Assembly: GCA_009785435.1 (NCBI GenBank)
Contig: WQWG01000018.1
Location: forward strand, 1-9,610
DNA: 9,610 nucleotides
From: Clostridiales bacterium
GTDB taxonomy: Bacteria; Bacillota; Clostridia; Peptostreptococcales; Anaerovoracaceae
Direction of reading: 5' to 3'
Shown here: positions 6,572 to 9,610 of the stretch, one piece after another
Layout: each line of letters starts with the position of its first letter
Numbering within the stretch: position 1 is the first letter of the stretch
Notes under the pieces: generated by a model
The model's input: only the letters and a program-made list of their open reading frames with translations
What the model was told of the DNA's origin: nothing
Database searches by the model: none
Translations under genes and position numbers: made by a program

Positions 6572-7858
6572 ATGAGAGAACACGAAAGAGACTTTCATCC
6601 GGAAGATTTTATCTGGGACGATGAGCATGCATTTGATTATGGCGACCCTGATGAGTATGATTTTGACTTTGATTTCGACGATGATTTCGATGATGATTTT
6701 GAGGTTTTGGAACCTGAACGCAAAGAAGCGCGACATTATACATTTACACGAAAAGGGTTGGCGGCTTTATTGAGCTGCTTCATGGTTTGTTCCGCTATTT
6801 TTGGAGTGGGAGGGGCTTTTGTCGCCCATCAATTTTTCAATTTCACACACCATCAAATGTTTGGTGCCCCACCGATGCGCTTTGCGCCGATGAGCTTTGA
6901 CCTTGCGGAGGCCACAGGCAGCAGCCTGAGCATTCAGGAGATCATCGATGTGGCTGCCGATGCAGTCGTTGAGATCAATACCCAAAGCACGATACGTCGA
7001 GAATGGATGGGAAATCGCATCGGCCAACACATTCGGCAGGGTGCGGGCAGCGGCGTTGTCATTTCGACCGACGGTTTCATTATGACCAACAACCATGTCA
7101 TCGAAAATGCAAACCAAATCAGAGTTACCTTGACGAACGGTGATACGCATTACGCAAGATTGGTCGGTTCTGACCCAATCACCGATATTGCCGTCATCAA
7201 AATAAACGCTCAAAACCTGACTCCTGTCATATTTGGAGACAGCGATCACGTTGTGATGGGCGATTTGGCGGTCGCCATCGGCAATCCGCTCGGCCAGCTT
7301 GGCGGCACAGCCACAGTCGGTATTATCAGCGCACTTGACAGGCAGCTTACCATAGAGAACGTCAGCATGACTTTGCTCCAAACGGATGCCGCGATCAATC
7401 AAGGCAACTCCGGCGGCGGACTCTTCAACCAGCACGGCGAAATCGTCGGCCTCGTTGTGGCCAAATCGCATGGCCTTGGTATAGAAGGGCTGGGCTTTGC
7501 CATTCCAATCAATCAGGCCAAAACGGTCGCGATGAGCCTCATCGAACACGGCCATGTAACCGGCCGGCCGCAAATTGGGATCAATATGGTTGACTTGACT
7601 TCAACAGAGGACGCCATTTACCACGACGTTCTTCCGGGCATATACATAAGTGGTGTATTCTCAGAGAACGCCCGGAAAGCGGGTTTGATGGAGGGCGATA
7701 TGTTGTACTACATTGAAAATGTACGGGTTCGGCACTTTTCCGATGTGACAGACGTTTTGCAGCAGCGCAGTGTCGGTGATGTAGTGACCATTACGGTCGT
7801 TCGAAGTGGACGGATATTAGAAGTCCCCGTGGTGCTTAGTGAGCAGGGCGGAAGTTAG
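6572..7858 (+). CDS. htrA: HtrA/DegP-type membrane-anchored serine protease
   Basis: This 428-residue S1C protease degrades or processes misfolded proteins outside the membrane. Residues 1-60 form a strongly acidic cytoplasmic tail with a DF-rich core (30-45). Residues 62-88 are one transmembrane helix (GLAALLSCFMVCSAIFGVGG), so the protease is extracytoplasmic. The trypsin-like domain (about 120-325) holds the triad His175 in TNNHVI, Asp205 in DPITDIAVI and Ser280 in GNSGGG. One PDZ domain follows at about 330-425 (PGIYISGVFSENARKAGLMEGDML). Length and architecture match Gram-positive HtrA/YkdA proteins except for the unusual composition of the tail. The start is fixed by the GAGGTGAT site just upstream. 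The gene is monocistronic, with its own promoter, an 11-bp-phased regulator array and a terminator after the stop. Two-component control by an OmpR-family regulator, as in CssRS or CiaRH systems, is a reasonable inference. It is convergent with the ATPase gene. Confidence 0.94.
   Translation: MREHERDFHPEDFIWDDEHAFDYGDPDEYDFDFDFDDDFDDDFEVLEPERKEARHYTFTRKGLAALLSCFMVCSAIFGVGGAFVAHQFFNFTHHQMFGAPPMRFAPMSFDLAEATGSSLSIQEIIDVAADAVVEINTQSTIRREWMGNRIGQHIRQGAGSGVVISTDGFIMTNNHVIENANQIRVTLTNGDTHYARLVGSDPITDIAVIKINAQNLTPVIFGDSDHVVMGDLAVAIGNPLGQLGGTATVGIISALDRQLTIENVSMTLLQTDAAINQGNSGGGLFNQHGEIVGLVVAKSHGLGIEGLGFAIPINQAKTVAMSLIEHGHVTGRPQIGINMVDLTSTEDAIYHDVLPGIYISGVFSENARKAGLMEGDMLYYIENVRVRHFSDVTDVLQQRSVGDVVTITVVRSGRILEVPVVLSEQGGS
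6659..6706 (+). repeat. 12-bp tandem repeat coding for the Asp/Phe tail of HtrA
   Basis: Four 12-bp units follow one another: GATTTTGACTTT, GATTTCGACGAT, GATTTCGATGAT and GATTTTGAGGTT. They encode DFDF, DFDD, DFDD and DFEV (residues 30-45). The units stay in frame, so gain or loss of a unit would change the tail length without breaking the protease. Confidence 0.75.
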
Positions 7859-7891
7859 TGTCCGTGTAAGGCATTTAATAACACAATAGAG

Positions 7892-7916
7892 CAGCCGCTG
7901 TCAAAGCGGCTGTTTT
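7892..7916 (+). terminator. Intrinsic terminator of htrA
   Basis: CAGCCGCT and AGCGGCTG form a perfect 8-bp GC-rich stem around the loop GTCAA, followed by TTTT. It begins 33 bases after the htrA stop. The minus-strand ATPase gene ends at its edge, so the hairpin also forms in that transcript, but on that side it is followed by CTCTATTGTG rather than a clear U-tract. Termination is therefore well supported for htrA and only possible for the ATPase gene. Confidence 0.8.
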
Positions 7917-9208
7917 CAATCTTTCAAGCATCCAATCGGTATGATTTTCACCCCGTCATTTCGGGTATATGCCATTTCGCCACCGGTAATCACAATCATG
8001 AGATCCGGTTCACGAATCTTTGCCTGTTTTTCCACGTTTGCTTGTTGAATCAGTTGTTTCATCTCAAGCAAATGAGCGATGCCCTCTTCAATCCCCCTAT
8101 TGCCCAATTTAAACTCTATCAGCGCGTACCGGCCATCATCAAGATGTAAAACGCAGTCTGCTTCGAGACCATATCTGTCATGATAATAAGACACGCGACC
8201 ACCCATAGCAGAGGAATATACCCTCAAATCTCTGATACACAGGCATTCAAAGATAAATCCAAACGTATGCATGTCTTGCAGCAACACTTCCGGTGACAAA
8301 GACAGGGCAGCGACTGCAATAGATGGATCAACGAAGCCTCTCTTTTTGCCTGATCGAATTGCGGTTGCCGAACGAATTGACGGGCACCAAGCAGGAATAT
8401 CTTCAATTACATAGAGTCGCTCTAAAGCATCCAAATAGGAAAATAAGGTCGGTTCGGAAATATCCACGTAATTGGAGGAGACATCTTCAAGAATGGTTTT
8501 GTTTGTTGCGAGTGTTGAAATATTTCGTGCATATGACTGGAGTACAGCTTTTACGCGTTCCGGGCTTCTCTTCACGCCATCTACAGTAGAAGCGTCGCTA
8601 TCGCAAATGTTGGCAACATAGTTCTGCGCTTCGAACAGCTTCGCTTTCTCTGTCTTTTTATCCAGGCTGGAAGGCCATCCGCCCCGGCAAGCCGAAAAAA
8701 CAAGGTCGTTAATTGACAAATCGGACATTATGCCATCAATGTCAAGTGTAGGATCTTGAAACAAGGCGTTCAGTGAAATTTTTCCGTTTGATTCATTGGA
8801 TTCGTATAGGCTCATTGGATGCATAACCATGCGAGAGATACGTCCTGTTCCGGAGTGCATAATGGTCGACGCATCCACTGTTGTTGAACCCGTTAGAATA
8901 AACAGGCCTGTTCCTCCACGTTTATCAACAGCAGTGCGGACAGCATCCCAAAGGACGGGTGCCATCTGCCATTCATCAATCAATCGTGGGTTTTCACCTT
9001 GCAACAACAAGGATGGTTTCACATCTGCAGTGGCAAGATATCTTTTTGTCATATCAGGATCTTGTAGTTTTAAGACGCTTCTCGCCTGTTGTTCTGCTGA
9101 AGTCGTTTTCCCGCACCACTTTGGCCCAGCAATGAGTACTGCTCCCACTGCATTCAAGCGCTCTTCTAATAGCTTATCTATAATTCTAGGCAAATAGCCT
9201 GGTGCCAT
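7916..9208 (-). CDS. AAA ATPase with DUF4143 domain
   Basis: This is a 430-residue cytoplasmic P-loop protein of the widespread AAA_14/DUF4143 family, whose role is not established. Walker A is GPKWCGKTT (28-36), Walker B is RLIDEWQ (75-81) with Asp78 and Glu79, and TGS at 106-108 is the sensor-1 motif. The middle (about 200-300) is helical, possibly with a winged-helix-like part. The C-terminal DUF4143 region (about 300-400) has Asp351, Glu365 and Lys367 in a D-x13-E-x-K arrangement (EADCVL, then LIEFKLG) that resembles the PD-(D/E)xK nuclease fold; activity is unproven. ATG 9208 is chosen because AAGGAGG (9217-9223) lies 8 bases upstream. A longer frame from TTG 9268 would start inside the -35 box. 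The gene is stand-alone, with its own strong promoter and an upstream repeat array. Family members are often duplicated or accessory, so acquisition by transfer is possible. Confidence 0.87.
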   Translation of the reverse strand: MAPGYLPRIIDKLLEERLNAVGAVLIAGPKWCGKTTSAEQQARSVLKLQDPDMTKRYLATADVKPSLLLQGENPRLIDEWQMAPVLWDAVRTAVDKRGGTGLFILTGSTTVDASTIMHSGTGRISRMVMHPMSLYESNESNGKISLNALFQDPTLDIDGIMSDLSINDLVFSACRGGWPSSLDKKTEKAKLFEAQNYVANICDSDASTVDGVKRSPERVKAVLQSYARNISTLATNKTILEDVSSNYVDISEPTLFSYLDALERLYVIEDIPAWCPSIRSATAIRSGKKRGFVDPSIAVAALSLSPEVLLQDMHTFGFIFECLCIRDLRVYSSAMGGRVSYYHDRYGLEADCVLHLDDGRYALIEFKLGNRGIEEGIAHLLEMKQLIQQANVEKQAKIREPDLMIVITGGEMAYTRNDGVKIIPIGCLKD

Positions 9209-9216
9209 CGCATGAT

Positions 9217-9223
9217 CCTCCTT
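9217..9223 (-). promoter_or_regulatory. Consensus Shine-Dalgarno of the ATPase gene
   Basis: AAGGAGG on the minus strand ends 8 bases before ATG 9208 and decides that start over the upstream in-frame TTG at 9268. It suggests efficient translation. Confidence 0.85.
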
Positions 9224-9239
9224 GATAGGCTTTTTAATT

Positions 9240-9268
9240 AGTATACCCATAAGCAAGAAAAAAGTCAA
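9240..9268 (-). promoter_or_regulatory. Near-consensus sigma-70/A promoter of the ATPase gene
   Basis: On the minus strand, TTGACT (9263-9268) and TATACT (9240-9245) are separated by exactly 17 bp; each differs from consensus by one base. Transcription would start near 9233, leaving a leader of about 25 bases with the AAGGAGG site. This is the strongest canonical promoter in the window. Confidence 0.88.
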
Positions 9269-9271
9269 CGC

Positions 9272-9350
9272 TCATTTAAGTTTTTTGAGCCGTATTGTTT
9301 TAGTAATTTGCGACAATTTGTTTTAGTGATTTGATATGATTTGTTTTAGT
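9272..9350. repeat. 23-bp-period direct repeat array before the ATPase promoter
   Basis: TTGTTTTAGT occurs identically at 9295-9304, 9318-9327 and 9341-9350, exactly 23 bp apart. A degenerate fourth copy, TCATTTAAGT (7 of 10), sits in the same phase at 9272-9281, 3 bp from the -35 box. The first two copies also share the following (A/G)ATTTG. In the gene's direction the core reads ACTAAAACAA. Phasing up to the promoter suggests binding sites for a regulator. It is too short and the intervals too divergent for a CRISPR array. Confidence 0.7.
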
Positions 9351-9393
9351 AGCTTCCGAAATTGTCACTGTTTCGTTTTTATATTTTGAGGCA

Positions 9394-9610
9394 TCATCGC
9401 ACTTCTGCCGGTACGCCGTATGCCAGTTCACCCGCACCTACGTCTTTTAATACGACAGATCCTGCTCCGATTCTCGCATAGTCGCCTACGCTTACGCTTG
9501 GGCAGATGCAAGCGCCACTTCCTAAAAAAACGCCCTCTCCAAGTGATGCAAATCCGGTTATGTCGCAAAAATGGCTGATCGTGCATCCGTCTCCGATTTT
9601 GGAATCATGT
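9394..9610 (-). CDS. Hexapeptide-repeat acyltransferase (NeuD/PglD-like), C-terminal part
   Basis: Only the last 71 residues lie in the window; the frame enters from the right edge and stops at TGA 9394-9396. The sequence has the left-handed beta-helix rhythm of repeated six-residue turns: KIGDGCTI, ASLGEGVFLGSGACI, VSVGDYARIGAGSVV, ending with LKDVGAGELAYGVPAEVR. The last part matches the usual KDVPPG...GxPAK ending of these enzymes. NeuD/PglD-type sugar O- or N-acetyltransferases are the best match; other hexapeptide transferases (for example WbbJ- or CysE-like) cannot be excluded without the N-terminal domain. Its donor would be acetyl-CoA and its acceptor probably a nucleotide-activated or surface sugar. 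No clear terminator follows within the 125 bases before the ATPase promoter. Confidence 0.8.
   Translation of the reverse strand, partial: HDSKIGDGCTISHFCDITGFASLGEGVFLGSGACICPSVSVGDYARIGAGSVVLKDVGAGELAYGVPAEVR

Noticed and set aside
6767..7573. 268-codon open frame antisense to htrA
   Set aside because: It lies wholly opposite a gene with intact catalytic motifs, has no Shine-Dalgarno or recognisable domain, and its composition is that of a reverse-strand shadow.
9209..9268. 20-residue N-terminal extension of the ATPase from TTG 9268
   Set aside because: That TTG is part of the -35 box, the region holds the -10 and AAGGAGG, and ATG 9208 is ideally spaced.
9270..9290. GCTCA/TGAGC inverted repeat as terminator of the acyltransferase gene
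   Set aside because: Only a 5-bp stem with an 11-base loop, and the downstream T-run belongs to the ATPase promoter spacer.
9295..9363. Three 23-bp units as a CRISPR array
   Set aside because: The conserved core is only 10 bp and the period is too short for repeats plus spacers; no cas gene is nearby.
9312..9366. 8-bp inverted repeat GACAATTT / AAATTGTC spanning two repeat units
   Set aside because: Short arms 39 bp apart in AT-rich DNA; could be chance, and no target-site duplication or transposase is seen.

Overview
The window most likely comes from a Gram-positive, Bacillota-type bacterium, perhaps a clostridial anaerobe. This rests on strong AGGAGG-like ribosome binding sites, extended -10 promoters, the pairing of Ddl with DUF1934 and DUF1846 proteins, and an HtrA anchored by one N-terminal membrane segment behind a cytoplasmic tail. 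The species cannot be fixed from this sequence.

Layout, left to right. (1) 1-4468, minus strand: a compact four-gene operon transcribed right to left from an extended -10 promoter near 4530. Its order is ddl (D-Ala-D-Ala ligase), a DUF1934/YwiB-like small protein, an S41 C-terminal processing protease with PDZ and peptidoglycan-binding domains, and a DUF1846 protein that runs off the left edge only a few residues from its expected end. Genes overlap or are separated by 4-18 bases, so translation is probably coupled. (2) 4579-6300, minus strand: an alpha-D-phosphohexomutase (phosphoglucomutase, PgcA-like). (3) 6301-6571: a divergent control region holding one promoter for the mutase and one for htrA. 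Next to the htrA -10 there is an array of five TTNAYA-like hexamers spaced exactly 11 bp apart, the layout of Pho-box/OmpR-family response regulator sites. (4) 6572-7858, plus strand: an HtrA-type membrane-anchored serine protease with an unusual Asp/Phe-rich cytoplasmic tail encoded by a 12-bp tandem repeat. It ends at an intrinsic terminator. (5) 7916-9208, minus strand: a stand-alone AAA/DUF4143 ATPase with its own near-consensus promoter, preceded by three exact and one degenerate copy of a 10-bp sequence at 23-bp period. (6) 9394-9610, minus strand: the C-terminal part of a left-handed beta-helix (hexapeptide) acyltransferase of NeuD/PglD type.

Several genes share a cell-envelope theme: D-Ala-D-Ala synthesis, sugar-phosphate supply for envelope polymers, two extracytoplasmic proteases of different families, and possibly acylation of a surface sugar. 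The ATPase looks unrelated to its neighbours. I see no RNA genes, insertion sequences or CRISPR arrays. No non-coding stretch exceeds 300 bases; the longest is the 271-base divergent region at 6301-6571. The most notable signals are regulatory: the 11-bp-phased array before htrA, the 23-bp-phased array before the ATPase, and a hairpin between a strong Shine-Dalgarno and the ddl start. I found no clear evidence of a wholly new multi-gene system.
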